Assembly (NCBI RefSeq): GCF_022812285.1
Contig: NZ_CP093300.1
Location: 1,178,001-1,242,000 of the forward strand
Direction: 5' to 3'
DNA: 64,000 bases
Source: Alkalihalobacillus sp. LMS39
Lineage (GTDB): Bacteria > Bacillota > Bacilli > Bacillales > Bacillaceae_F
Positions 19,416 through 28,900 of the stretch are shown one piece after another; within the stretch, counting starts at the first letter, position 1, and each line of letters opens with the position of its first letter. The position numbers were made by a program, and so were the translations under genes. The notes beneath the pieces were generated by a model. That model worked only from the letters and a program-made list of their open reading frames with translations. It did not search any database and had not been told where the DNA came from.

Positions 19416-19583
19416 AAAGATAAGATAAATTTGGTATAGCAGTGAAACTTTGAAAGCTTTTTCAAGAAGAGCGAAGGCTGCGCACCTGCGCGTTACACCC
19501 CAAGAAGAGCACTTGGGGTTCACTTTCAAAAGCGGGCAGGGCTCTGCACTTCGCTTTAAAGAAAAGACGCTCCGCGTTTTCTT
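19416..19583 (+). repeat. Dispersed repeat B, copy 1
   Basis: About 165 bp from AAAAGATAAG through TTTGGTATAGCAG and GCGGGCAGGGCTCTGCACTT to GACGCTCCGCGTTTTCTT. It contains small hairpins: GCGCACCTGCGC, CCCCAAG/CTTGGGG and GCTTTGAAAGC-like arms. Other copies are at 20439 and 29729. A related GACGCCCCCGCGTTTTTC piece precedes it at 19392, as if another truncated copy lies next to it. Confidence 0.85.
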
Positions 19584-19633
19584 ATATGTTTTATTTCCAC
19601 TCAAGGAGGTATACAAAGAATAGAGGTGATTAG

Positions 19634-19852
19634 ATGAGTTCTAAAAAAGATGAAGTAAAAAACAATAGTGGCAAAAAGAAACTAGACCACCCAGAGCAGT
19701 ATCCTACAGAAGCAGAAAGCTTATTTGATAAGTTTGAAAGTCAACAAACGGTTGACCCGATTCCAATGGAAGACTTAAAAATAGAGAAACGGGAAGAGAA
19801 GGAAAAGCATAAAACGAAAAGTGATTCTTCAAGTGAACAGAAATACAAATAA
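19634..19852 (+). CDS. Small highly charged hypothetical protein
   Basis: 72 residues with many Lys and Glu, no hydrophobic core or Cys, and therefore probably disordered (MSSKKDEVKNNSGKKKLDHP … HKTKSDSSSEQKYK). The ribosome site GAGGTG lies six bases before ATG. It stands alone between repeat B copy 1 and a stretch of decayed sequence. Function unknown. Confidence 0.6.
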   Translation: MSSKKDEVKNNSGKKKLDHPEQYPTEAESLFDKFESQQTVDPIPMEDLKIEKREEKEKHKTKSDSSSEQKYK

Positions 19853-19979
19853 AGTACAATTCGTTGCTACGCTTCATGGAATGAAATTCGTAGAGTTTTG
19901 CTAATAAAACTATATGATGTTTAGGCTTCTAATATACAGGGTCAGGAGTATGATAAATCATTTGAGAACTTAATGGAAT

Positions 19980-20386
19980 AGTGGAGATTGACGGTTATGC
20001 ACTTCGTAACGATTCAGAGATTAATGTCGGGGAGTCTACTAGTGGTGACATCGTGACGCATACTGTTCAGCAAGGTCACATCTTTTGCCGGATTGCCGAT
20101 GTGTATGATGGGTATCCGTGGCTCGCATAATGGAGCTTAATCTAGGATTGACCCATTTGTAGTAGCGCTCGGCTTTGATGTCTTCGTTGTTGAGTGCACG
20201 TTTGAATCGGAAAATGGTGAGACAAGTAATGAATATAGTTACCACACGACGATCCACCCTGGTACTACGTTTACTGCGAAAGCGAGTGTCTATGATGGTG
20301 TGAGTGTAGCCGATATTAGAGCAGTGAACCGGTCGTTAAATGAAAGAGAGCACGATTGGCGCAACTGTTTAGATAATAGTAAATGA
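19980..20386 (+). pseudogene. Remnant of a protein gene (unidentified)
   Basis: Two coding-like stretches in different frames: EIDGYALRNDSEINVGESTSGDI…VYDGYPWLA ending in TAA near 20130, and FVVALGFDVFVVECTFESEN…TAKASVYDGVSVADIRAVNRSLNE ending in TGA at 20386. There is no start codon and a frameshift or stops lie between. A terminator follows, as at a gene end. The family is not recognised; the composition suggests a surface or secreted protein. Confidence 0.5.
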
Positions 20387-20398
20387 GTAGGTTTTAAT

Positions 20399-20438
20399 AA
20401 ACACAGAGACTATTTGAGCAGTCTCTGTGTTTTTTTTT
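20399..20438 (+). terminator. Intrinsic terminator
   Basis: Stem ACACAGAGACT / AGTCTCTGTGT followed by nine T. It is 13 bases after the stop of the decayed gene and directly before repeat B copy 2. Confidence 0.85.
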
Positions 20439-20598
20439 AAAAAGATAAGTAAAAAATTTTGGTATAGCAGCGAGGCTTTGAAAGCTTATTCTAGAAGAGC
20501 GAAGGCTGCGCACCTGCGCGTCTCACCCCAAGAAGAGCACTTTGGGTTCACTGTCAAAAGCGGGCAGGGCTACGTTCTTCGCTTGAAACGAAATTTGT
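20439..20598 (+). repeat. Dispersed repeat B, copy 2
   Basis: Same unit as at 19416 and 29729: TTTTGGTATAGCAGCGAGGC … GAAGGCTGCGCACCTGCGCG … CCCCAAGAAGAGCACTTTGGG … GCGGGCAGGGC … CGCTTGAAACGAAA. It begins at the end of a terminator T tract. Confidence 0.85.
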
Positions 20599-20641
20599 AT
20601 GAATTTCAGTAAGGTTCCTGTCTCTCGACACTTTAAAGTAC

Positions 20642-20812
20642 ATGGGCTCAGTCACTTTTTCCAAATGGGTGATCAGTTTGGAAAATATCACAGAAATGCT
20701 TAAAGGGATACTTGAGGGCTGTATGCTTGAAATCATCGGCCGTGGCGAAAGAGATAAATGGCGTGACCAACTCAACAAGAACATAGCAAGAAAACTAGGA
20801 GGACTGAAATGA
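20642..20812 (+). pseudogene. Truncated PadR-family regulator remnant
   Basis: An open frame MGSVTFSKWVISLENITEML… contains ENITEMLKGILEGCMLEII, which resembles the N-terminal helix of PadR regulators, but the winged-helix core is missing and the frame jumps to a short basic tail ending GGLK. Its stop overlaps the next ATG (ATGA), as in PadR/DUF1048 operons. The likely cause is an internal deletion. Confidence 0.5.
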
Positions 20813-20952
20813 GTATCAAGAAAAATATCCAAAAAATCATCGAGGAAAAAAAGAGTGGAGAGCCCATGTTTCCCGTGTCTAAATTCTCATCAGCATACTC
20901 TATAAAAAATGTGCATCCTTTTTCTCGATTATTCGTCTTTATATATGAGTAA
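20809..20952 (+). pseudogene. Short frame resembling the N-terminus of a PadR-linked DUF1048 protein
   Basis: 47 residues (MSIKKNIQKIIEEKKSGEPM…). The first 15 residues look like DUF1048 proteins, which normally follow PadR genes; the rest does not. It overlaps the preceding frame by ATGA. Probably a truncated leftover, not a working gene. Confidence 0.35.
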
Positions 20953-20973
20953 GTTTTCAAGGAGGAAATTCAG

Positions 20974-21549
20974 ATGAAACTAGAAGAAATCTACAAGGAG
21001 TTTCATAAACCGTTAATGGTTTTTATTATTAAGCGTGTCTCTAATCCAAATATTGCAGAAGATATTGCCCAGGATGTCTTTATGAAAATTGCTGCATCCA
21101 TTACTTCATTAAAAGAAGAAGAAAAAATACGAAGTTGGATCTACAACATCACCCGTAATGCAATCATCGATTATTATCGAACAAAAAAGCCAACTACCGT
21201 GCTCCCAGGCGAACTAGTTGATGATAACCAGCTGGAGAATCACGATTTATCAAAGGAACTGTCTGCATGTATTCGTCCAATGATCAATCAACTTCCAAAT
21301 AAATACAAAGAAGCGATTGAACTTACAGAACTACAGGGTATGTCCCAAAAAGATTTAAGTCGTCATTTAGGAATGTCTTTTTCCGGTGCGAAATCGAGAG
21401 TTCAACGTGGACGGTTGAAGTTAAAGGAGTTGTTAATTGCATGCTGTCATATTGAAGCAGATTCCTATGGGAATATCATTGATTTTCATAAAGAAATTAA
21501 TGTATCCGGAGATAGCTGCAAGCAGTCCAATGACTGTGCCTGTAATTAG
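20974..21549 (+). CDS. sigZ: ECF RNA polymerase sigma factor, SigZ-like
   Basis: 191 residues. Sigma region 2 (LEEIYKEFHKPLMVFIIKRV … AEDIAQDVFMKI … IRSWIYNITRNAIIDYYR) is at about 1-75; region 4 (LPNKYKEAIELTELQGMSQKDLSRHLGMSFSGAKSRVQRGRLKLKELL) is at about 109-157. A Cys-containing tail (ACCHIEADSYGNIIDFH … CKQSNDCACN) matches the SigZ group. AAGGAGG precedes ATG 20974. No anti-sigma gene is visible; a Cys-rich small protein follows in the same direction and could be the partner or target. Confidence 0.8.
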   Translation: MKLEEIYKEFHKPLMVFIIKRVSNPNIAEDIAQDVFMKIAASITSLKEEEKIRSWIYNITRNAIIDYYRTKKPTTVLPGELVDDNQLENHDLSKELSACIRPMINQLPNKYKEAIELTELQGMSQKDLSRHLGMSFSGAKSRVQRGRLKLKELLIACCHIEADSYGNIIDFHKEINVSGDSCKQSNDCACN

Positions 21550-21612
21550 CATTTGCGTCTTTCTTAGTTAATCTTCGTCTTATAGTATGCACGTAAGAAA
21601 GGAGGAGATATT

Positions 21613-21786
21613 ATGGACGAAAGAAAGAAAGACGCAACCTACAGTGCCGGGAAAAACCAATGTGAATGCGAATGTAAATGTGATAACAATGGGGAAAACA
21701 ATTGTACTTGCGTCTGTGAATGTGATTGTAAGGATGGTTCTGCAGCAGAAAAGCCTGTGGAAACAAAAACATGTTCTTGCTGCTAA
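21613..21786 (+). CDS. Small cysteine-rich (metallothionein-like) protein
   Basis: 57 residues, MDERKKDATYSAGKNQ… with 12 Cys in CxC series: CECECKC near residues 17-23, CTCVCECDC near 33-41, and CSCC at the C-terminus. AAAGGAGGAG precedes ATG by a normal gap, and the gene starts 63 bases after the SigZ-like gene. The repeated CxC pattern points to metal or redox binding, as in metallothioneins; I cannot name a family. A longer open frame over the same bases lacks this pattern and is a shadow. Confidence 0.7.
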   Translation: MDERKKDATYSAGKNQCECECKCDNNGENNCTCVCECDCKDGSAAEKPVETKTCSCC

Positions 21787-22166
21787 AGGAGGAACAGGGG
21801 ACGGAAATTCCGTTCCCTTCCTTAAAATGAGGCTTGTCTATTCAATAGGGATAGTTTGAAGAACCTGAATCTAATAATAGAATGGTGAGGACTTTAATTA
21901 TGATCGATTTAAACTATTATTATCAAATTTAATTATTCCGTTGAGAATAAAGAAAGATAAGTTTTTGTAGGGCGATGCTATAAGCGATGGGAGAGACAGT
22001 TCTGATGCTTCTTTCGCTTAGTGAGAAGGTGGGACTGTTTTTCTTTATAATAAAAGAAGTAGGAAAATCATGATGAGCAGAAATCAATTACTTGAGAAGA
22101 TGCGAAGACGAAATGTATGGAAAAATGGGGATGTGAGTGCATCGCATTAGTCGCTACTTATTTTAT
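21787..22166. other. Intergenic region with hairpins and a small remnant
   Basis: A hairpin GGGGACGGAA / TTCCGTTCCC at about 21798-21818 follows the Cys-rich gene. A 26-codon frame (MMSRNQLLEKMRRRNVWKNG…) near 22070-22150 has a partial ribosome site and is probably a gene end left by a deletion. Nothing else is recognisable. Confidence 0.4.
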
Positions 22167-22200
22167 AAAAATGCCTTTAAAGTCAAAGGCATTTTTTTGT
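22167..22200 (+). terminator. Intrinsic terminator before repeat A copy 3
   Basis: Stem AAAATGCCTTT / AAAGGCATTTT with loop AAAGTC, then a run of T. Confidence 0.82.
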
Positions 22201-22216
22201 TGTTTATGGTAATTAA

Positions 22217-22408
22217 GCGGCCATGAAAACCGTTATTTGTGAACATTACTAGTGTTTTGAAACGTTGGCGGACACAGGAGCAGTTAATCATAATATATTG
22301 CTAGGAATAGAGTGGCTTTTGTGTGAATAAGCGCTCCTGTGGCGGCTAAAAAACAGAAACCCGTATAATGTTCACAAATAACGGCTGCTCTGACCGCAAA
22401 AATGAGAT
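22217..22408 (+). repeat. Dispersed repeat A, copy 3
   Basis: From GCGGCCATGAAAACCG to AAAAATGAGATG, with arms CCGTTATTTGTGAAC / GTTCACAAATAACGG (fully complementary here) and ACAGGAGC / GCTCCTGT. It lies 16 bases after a terminator T tract and is the left boundary of the interval that holds the HrgA-like and helicase genes. Confidence 0.9.
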
Positions 22409-22866
22409 GTGGGATGTTAAGTATAGCAATGACAACTTCGTGGCTGTTTTCTTTTCGATTCGCTCAAGAGTTTCCACGTAAATATCAAAGCGTGTATTTA
22501 CATTAGTCGAAAATCATTAAATGTGGAATCAATAGAACCTAATTGTTTATCAAATTATTTATTATCGAGTCCAAACCTTGAATTTGTTCTTTTTGTTCTT
22601 GTTAATCTTCAAATGGATAATAGGTGTATTCATTAAAAAGTTTTGGAAGCGGAAAACCTTAACGAATACAGAGAATATGGAGAAGTGGAACGAGATAAGC
22701 GGTTAACTAATTCAGAACTTACATGGTTAATAGAGCATGTGGAATGATGAGGTTTCGTCTGAAATAAGTATTAGTTTTTCTAAATACGGAAGGTTATTCT
22801 CTACGTTTTTAGTCATACTGTTTCTATGGACAAAATAAGGAAAACGATAAAAAACAACTCAGAAGA
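22409..22866. other. Intergenic region with a short gene remnant
   Basis: The frame at about 22641-22748 reads VLEAENLNEYREYGEVERDKRLTNSELTWLIEHVE and ends in tandem TGA codons. It has no start and is probably the 3' end of a lost gene. No promoter for the next gene stands out. Confidence 0.4.
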
Positions 22867-22875
22867 TTGGTGATA

Positions 22876-23946
22876 ATGATGAACAAACACTTTTTAGATA
22901 ACCTTCATGAAAGAGAATTGCACCCATTTTTAAATTATTATTTAAATCATACATTAGGCATTGCTGCGAAGACGATTTATCAGGAGAGGTCAATAAATTC
23001 AACAAAGGGAGAGAATGAGTGGATTCACCCTGATATGGTTGGATATAGTTTAACGACTTCTGATTGGAGTGAAAAAGTTGTCTCGTTAGCGGAACAATAC
23101 AATGTGCCAAAAGTCATTTTATATTCATTTGAATTAAAAAAGGAAATTACGATGTCTAATTTACGAGAAGTATTTTTCCAAGCTGTTTCAAATTCAAGTT
23201 GGGCAAATGAAGGGTATTTAGTGGCTGTGGAAATAGATACGTCAAACACAAAATTAGTACAAAAGATGAATCGACTGTCCAATTCATTTGGAATTGGAAT
23301 CATAAAGCTTAATTTGGATGACCCGACAACTTCTAAATTAGTTACTGCTGGGAAAAGAAAAGAAGAAATTGATGGAGATACAGTAAACAACCTGTTTGAA
23401 ATTAATAAGGACTTTAAAGACTTTTTAGCTGATGTAGAGCGTGCGGTAAAAATAAATCGTCCAGTTAATTATAATCTAGATGAAGTGAAAACATTAGAAG
23501 AATTAAAAGAGGTTTTGACTAGTGTGGAAGGTGTGGATGTACAAACGGTTCAACCGACCTCTAAACCTGATGCAAGAACATCACTGGGAAATGAGCAAGT
23601 GATGGATTGGAGTATAAATGTTACTGGTAAGAAACCGAAAAGAATGATTATTTACAATGAAGAATATGAAGCACAGAGTTGGAAGCAAGTCTATATTACC
23701 TTCTGTAAATACTTAGCTGAAAAAGATTTAACACAATTAAAGCAAACGAAATTAACGGGGCGAAATAGAGACTTCTTTTCAACCTCTGATAAAAATTTGC
23801 GCGTGGCTTATTTACTGGAAGAAGTTAATTTGTTCATTGAAGTAAACTTAAGTGCACAACAAATTATTAATAATGTAAAAGCTCTGATTAAGGAATTTAA
23901 TTTGGATATTACTCATATTAAAATTATCCTGGATATGAACAACTAA
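22876..23946 (+). CDS. HrgA-like protein (COG2958), possibly restriction- or defence-associated
   Basis: About 356 residues. The N-terminal half carries the blocks typical of COG2958/HrgA proteins: RELHPFLNYYL, KTIYQERS, EWIHPDMVGYS, LYSFELKKEIT, SNLREVFFQAVSNSSWANEG and FGIGIIKLNLDDP. HrgA-type genes are known next to restriction-modification genes. The C-terminal part (IIYNEEYEAQSWKQVYITFC … ADKNLRVAY-like … VEVNLSAQQII) looks like a domain often fused to such proteins. Start chosen at the ATG pair after GGTGAT; the frame begins at TTG 22867. No methylase or nuclease gene is adjacent. Confidence 0.68.
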   Translation: MMNKHFLDNLHERELHPFLNYYLNHTLGIAAKTIYQERSINSTKGENEWIHPDMVGYSLTTSDWSEKVVSLAEQYNVPKVILYSFELKKEITMSNLREVFFQAVSNSSWANEGYLVAVEIDTSNTKLVQKMNRLSNSFGIGIIKLNLDDPTTSKLVTAGKRKEEIDGDTVNNLFEINKDFKDFLADVERAVKINRPVNYNLDEVKTLEELKEVLTSVEGVDVQTVQPTSKPDARTSLGNEQVMDWSINVTGKKPKRMIIYNEEYEAQSWKQVYITFCKYLAEKDLTQLKQTKLTGRNRDFFSTSDKNLRVAYLLEEVNLFIEVNLSAQQIINNVKALIKEFNLDITHIKIILDMNN

Positions 23947-24117
23947 CAGAATGAAGGCGACTATTTCTATAAGCGTAGCATCATCAAGACGGAAACCGAG
24001 CAATCATTGCTGGTTTTCGTCTTTTCTACTAAGGACCTTAGCAGATAGGTAAGACAAAATAGAACTGGTTTAAAAAAAACTACCTTATTTTCGAACATTG
24101 GCCATTGTGCTATAAAG

Positions 24118-24471
24118 TTAGTTTCCATTCCTTATTGCATGTGTTATACCCCAAAATATAAATCGATATACAGCTGCAACAAGAAAGAAAACCCAGATAT
24201 ATTCAATAATTGTATACGACATACCACCGAGTAAAAGTGAGTTTAAGAAAACTAAGAATAAACACAAATACTCAAATAAAGAATCTTTCCATGTATATCT
24301 TTCAATAAGTTCTTTCGTATTTCTGAAATTAAAGACATCTCTTAATTCTTTAGTACGCCATCCTTTGACTAAAGCTAGACCTATTGTATAGATTCCGAGC
24401 GCAAATCCAAAGTCTATTTTCATTACGTGTGTTATTACACAATACATGATGGTGAATATGAGTAAATACAT
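24118..24471 (-). CDS. Small hypothetical membrane protein
   Basis: 117 residues with three or four hydrophobic segments: MYLLIFTIMYCVITHVMKIDF at the start, a cytoplasmic charged part (GWRTKELRDVFNFRNTKELI), then two segments at the end. AGAAGGAG precedes ATG 24471. Not recognised. It faces the HrgA-like gene tail to tail and lies downstream of the hydrolase gene on the same strand. Confidence 0.6.
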   Translation of the reverse strand: MYLLIFTIMYCVITHVMKIDFGFALGIYTIGLALVKGWRTKELRDVFNFRNTKELIERYTWKDSLFEYLCLFLVFLNSLLLGGMSYTIIEYIWVFFLVAAVYRFIFWGITHAIRNGN

Positions 24472-24604
24472 ATCACGATTCTCCTTCTTTTTATTAACCT
24501 TGGAAACAATACTTTAAAAAAATTGCAATATGGTTTGAAATTACTGATGAACAACCTTTGAAATCTATTATACAATGAAGCTACCCATTGAATTAGATTA
24601 ACAA

Positions 24605-25480
24605 TTAGTTAGATAAAAAATCATTCACTACTTGATTGATGTATTTCCGCCTTTCCGCTGATGTGAAGTATAAATGACCACAATTTTTCAGAAGGTGTCC
24701 TTCAACATTTGGAATTATATTTTTGGCTCGTTTAATCACCTTTTCACCTGGAAACAAAACATCTTTTTCTCCAGCAAATAGTAATGTAGGTGAGTTGTAT
24801 TTTTTCATTTCAGTGGCCTTTACATTTGAAGGCATATTTGGATTTACTTTGACATGATGAAAGGTGGTCCTAATCATTTCTAACGTTTCATTATCGATAG
24901 ATTCATTTAAAGAGGCCATGGGTAAAAATGCTTTTCTAAACCACTTTTCTTTTTTAGTTAATAAATACATAAGCATTGGTATACCCATACTCACGATCAG
25001 TTTATATTTTGAAGCGTTGTATATCCCTGCAGGCACAAGTAGAATTGCTTTAGATATTCTATCTGGTGAAGTACACATAAGTTTTGCTAAAATTCCCCCA
25101 CCAAAGGACTCCCCAATGCAAATGATTTCTGTATATCCTAACGAACCGATCACATCAGAAGCCCAAAATCCGTAATCAAGTGTATTTGATGATAAAACGT
25201 TTTGAACACTTTTTCCAGGGTGTCCGATTGTATCTGGAGCATAAACTAAATAGTCTTTAAATAAGTGTAAGTTTTTGCTTAATGAAAAAGCAGAAGTACT
25301 ATTTCCCCCGTGAAAAAGAATTACAGGCTTAGCATTAGGGTTTCCTATTTTTAAAACATGAGTTTCTCCATACCGTGTGTTCACATATAAATCTTCATAG
25401 TCTATCCCTAAGCCTCTAACCTGGGAGTCATATAGTTCCAACATCATCTTCTCACTATCAGTTGATTTGTATATACTCAT
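24605..25480 (-). CDS. Alpha/beta-fold hydrolase
   Basis: 291 residues. Core starts at KPVILFHGGNSTSAF (oxyanion HGG), nucleophile GESFGG with Ser125, acid Asp in AGEKDVLFP and base His in LLKNCGHLYF, all in canonical order. No signal peptide, so cytoplasmic. Start set at 25480, after GAGGGG; the frame extends 36 codons upstream with no site. The reaction cannot be specified beyond ester or peptide-like hydrolysis. Confidence 0.8.
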   Translation of the reverse strand: MSIYKSTDSEKMMLELYDSQVRGLGIDYEDLYVNTRYGETHVLKIGNPNAKPVILFHGGNSTSAFSLSKNLHLFKDYLVYAPDTIGHPGKSVQNVLSSNTLDYGFWASDVIGSLGYTEIICIGESFGGGILAKLMCTSPDRISKAILLVPAGIYNASKYKLIVSMGIPMLMYLLTKKEKWFRKAFLPMASLNESIDNETLEMIRTTFHHVKVNPNMPSNVKATEMKKYNSPTLLFAGEKDVLFPGEKVIKRAKNIIPNVEGHLLKNCGHLYFTSAERRKYINQVVNDFLSN

Positions 25481-25952
25481 ACTATTTCCCCTCGTTTCAT
25501 AATCATCGAGTTGTCTATCGTCTCCTATTATCCTGCCTCTTACTACAATAAGCGATAGCAGTTCTTCGCTACTCATCAACATTTTCATATATACAGATTA
25601 TTCCAAATTTAATTATACACATAAATAGTTGTAGACGGCTATCAAATATGAATTGCTTGTTACAAAATCATTATTTTAGTAGACAAACTGTCGTTAAGAA
25701 CTATGTTTGGCACATATCGTCATGATAACCTCAAGCATTTGCTAGATTGCTGTATAAATAATTTCAGTTAAAAAAAATGTCTGATATAATACTAATGTGG
25801 TGAAAGATGGAATAAAATAACTAATTTTACAAGCTTCTATGGTTATGGAAGTCATCTGTATAATAGATGACTTTGTTAAATAACAGGGTCATAACATCTG
25901 TAATTTCTAAGTACTCATCAGTAACGTATTAATATATGAAAGAGGTAGAAGC
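25481..25952. promoter_or_regulatory. Divergent intergenic region upstream of the helicase gene
   Basis: A -10-like TATAAT lies at 25785-25790 with only a weak -35. A perfect 9-bp hairpin AAGTCATCT / AGATGACTT (25849-25873) sits in the presumed leader, 80 bases before the helicase start, and is followed by a T-poor tail, so it could be an attenuator. No gene is visible. Confidence 0.4.
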
Positions 25953-28900
25953 ATGAAAGAACAGTTAGTACATATGAGGGATAAGCTTAACAATATAAAC
26001 AAGCGTAATCGGTCGATTCGGTTGTTAAAGCTTTATAATAAGTGGAGTTTTGACCTAACTGAGTTGGATAAGCTTGCAGAAGAAATCAATGTTTCGGAAA
26101 TTGTTGAAAAAATTGTGAAGCAAACAAAATCAAATATTACGATACTAAAGCCTTCCATTGATAATGATGACTCGCTCGCACTCGCTAAGAAACTAACGAA
26201 TCTTTCTCGGAATATAAAGAGCATTGAAGAAGAGAAAGGAATTCACGATTTTTATCTTGGCTATCCGTTCTTGTCTGGAACACTTCAAGACGGGACTTTT
26301 TTTCAAGCTCCACTTTTCTTATATCCTTTGAGACTTGAGCGGATTAAAGTGAATAGCCAAAGGTGGGTGTTGAGTTTAGATGAAGGGGAACCCCAGTTAA
26401 ATAGGACATTGTTTCTTGCGTTTAAAAAGTACAATGATTTACGGTTTACTGAAGAATTCTTTGAAAAGGGCGCGAGTTTAGCGACGTCTTTGGACTTTGA
26501 AACTTGGCTAAGCTTCTTACGTGAGTATGAAATATCAGTCCAATATAATCAAGAAGGAATGTTGAAATTAAAGCAATATACGGCAGATGACATACCCGAG
26601 AACGCGAACATAACGTTAGTAGAAAATGCAGTCATTGGGCATTTTCCTCAAGGGAATACGTCTTTAGTAAGAGATTATGAATTACTAATCGAAAAAAATG
26701 AGAATGGTGATAATCTTTCACTTGCTGGTGAGTTAATCGATTCGACTTCAACGGACGTAGACACAGAAACAGATGAGGAAGAATTACTGGAAGTAAAGGA
26801 AGAGAACATTGAGCTATTAAATTTATTACCTGCAGATGGATCTCAAGAAGAGATTTTGAAAGAAGCGTATTATAGAAAAGGACTTGTTGTGCATGGACCA
26901 CCGGGAACAGGGAAATCGCAAGTTATCGTTAATTTAATTACCGATGGGGTAAAACAAGGGAAAAAAATCTTAGTCGTTTGTGAGAAACGTGCTGCGTTAG
27001 ACGTTGTTTATCAGCGGTTAGATAGCTTAGGGTTGAGTAATCATGTTGCACTTGTTCATGATGAAAAGTTTGACCGGAAAGTACTTTATGCAAAATTAGC
27101 GTCTGTAATTGAGCAAAGTGAAATCACCCATCAAGAATCGGTAGAGATTTTAACAACGACATCGAAAAAGCTACAAAATCATGAGGAGCTCTTAAATAGT
27201 ATTGCTAAGGCTCTTTATGAAAAACAACCGTTTGGGCTCAGACTATATGATTTATATGGCTTAGCTAATTCTGTTGAAAATACGACGCAAATTATTGAGT
27301 TATCTTCTGTCTTATCCGACTTAGATAAAGATGGGTTAGATGAAATCTCTGAACGTGTTTATACATATGGCGAGTGGTTTGCTCGCTTTGGGCATGAGGA
27401 TTACCCTTTGAAAAAGCGGAAAAGCTTTTCAGATTTCGTGATGAAAGATAAATTACAAGCGATAGAATTGTTAAATGGGGTCATTGCTCGAGCGGAAAAA
27501 GCTGTCGACTATCTCGAATCATTAGACCAAGAAAAGATAACGCCCGCTTATACATGGTTGGTCGAGAATAAGTTGGATAAAGTGTATCCAGACTTAGATG
27601 ATACGAATCAACGGACACTTCAAGGATTACGGTTATGGTGGTGGACCACGTTTTCTGGGAAACCGATACTCAATGAGCTGTTGGATGGGGAGAACTTTAA
27701 AGGTGTAAATTCTACAGAGTGGTTAAAAGTGAAGCAGTCTCTGATTATCATGCACAACTTAGGGAAAGAAACGAAGGCCATGTCTGAGGAAGTGGAAAAG
27801 CTATCAAAATATTTGGCAAATGAACAAATCTCCTATTTCAAAACAAGAATATCAGAAGGGGATATTCCGGTTAAAGAATTAAATCAAATTCTTGAGTCGA
27901 TCCACAGTGATTTTGAAGAATTGCAACAGATGGATGGATATTTTTCTCGAACAACAGAGCAAGTGCGTGATGTTATCGGCAAGTTACAAGAAAAAGAAAA
28001 CAACACGGACATGTCATTGCCGGACTTTTGGGTGGATTTATTTCGAAATTCTGCTTATGTTCAGTGGATTGACGAAACCGAAAAAAAATATCCTCAAGTT
28101 CAAAAAGTATCGACAAATGAATTTCAGCGGATTCGAGCTACCTTTGCGTTATTGATTGAGGAAAAAAGAAAAGTGGCTACCCAATATATTATCCATAAGT
28201 TAACGGAAAGTGTGGAAAAAGCTCATGCTACCCATACAAAGAGAATAAGAGATTTAAAGCACCAAGTAGGAAAGAAGCGAATGATTTGGTCATTAAGAAA
28301 ACTTGTTAATGAGTTCGCTAGTTATGGTTTGGTCGATATCCTTCCTGTTTGGCTTGCTTCACCAGAAATAGTGTCAGCTATTTTTCCGCTTGAAGAAGGG
28401 TTATTTGATTTAGTCATTTTTGATGAGGCATCCCAATGTACAGTGGAGAGTGGAATTCCTTCTGTGTATCGAGCAAGACAAGTCATTGTTGCTGGTGATG
28501 AGAAACAATTGCCACCTTCTACAACATTTATGGGGAGTATTTCGAGCAATGATGATGACGACGATGAACCGGAATTTGAAACAGACGATTCAGTTAGCTT
28601 ATTAAATCTGGCGAAAAGAAGATTTCCGGAGAAAATTTTACAATGGCATTATCGCTCAAAATATGAGGAGTTAATTAACTTCTCAAATCATGCGTTTTAT
28701 AATGGACATATTCAAATTGCGCCGAACGTCAATAAATACAGAACCCCACCAGCAATACAGTGGAAGAAAGTAGACGGGTATTGGATAAATCAATCTAACG
28801 AGGTAGAAGCACTTGAAGTCGTAGGGCAACTTAAAGACATTTTAATTAATCAACCGAAAAAAACAGTCGGAATTATTACCTTTAATGCGAAACAACAAGG

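Noticed and set aside
21587-21859. 90-codon frame MHVRKEEILWTK… over the Cys-rich gene
   Set aside because: The alternative frame at 21613 has the correct ribosome site distance and a patterned CxC protein; this one is repetitive Val/Asn readthrough of the same bases.
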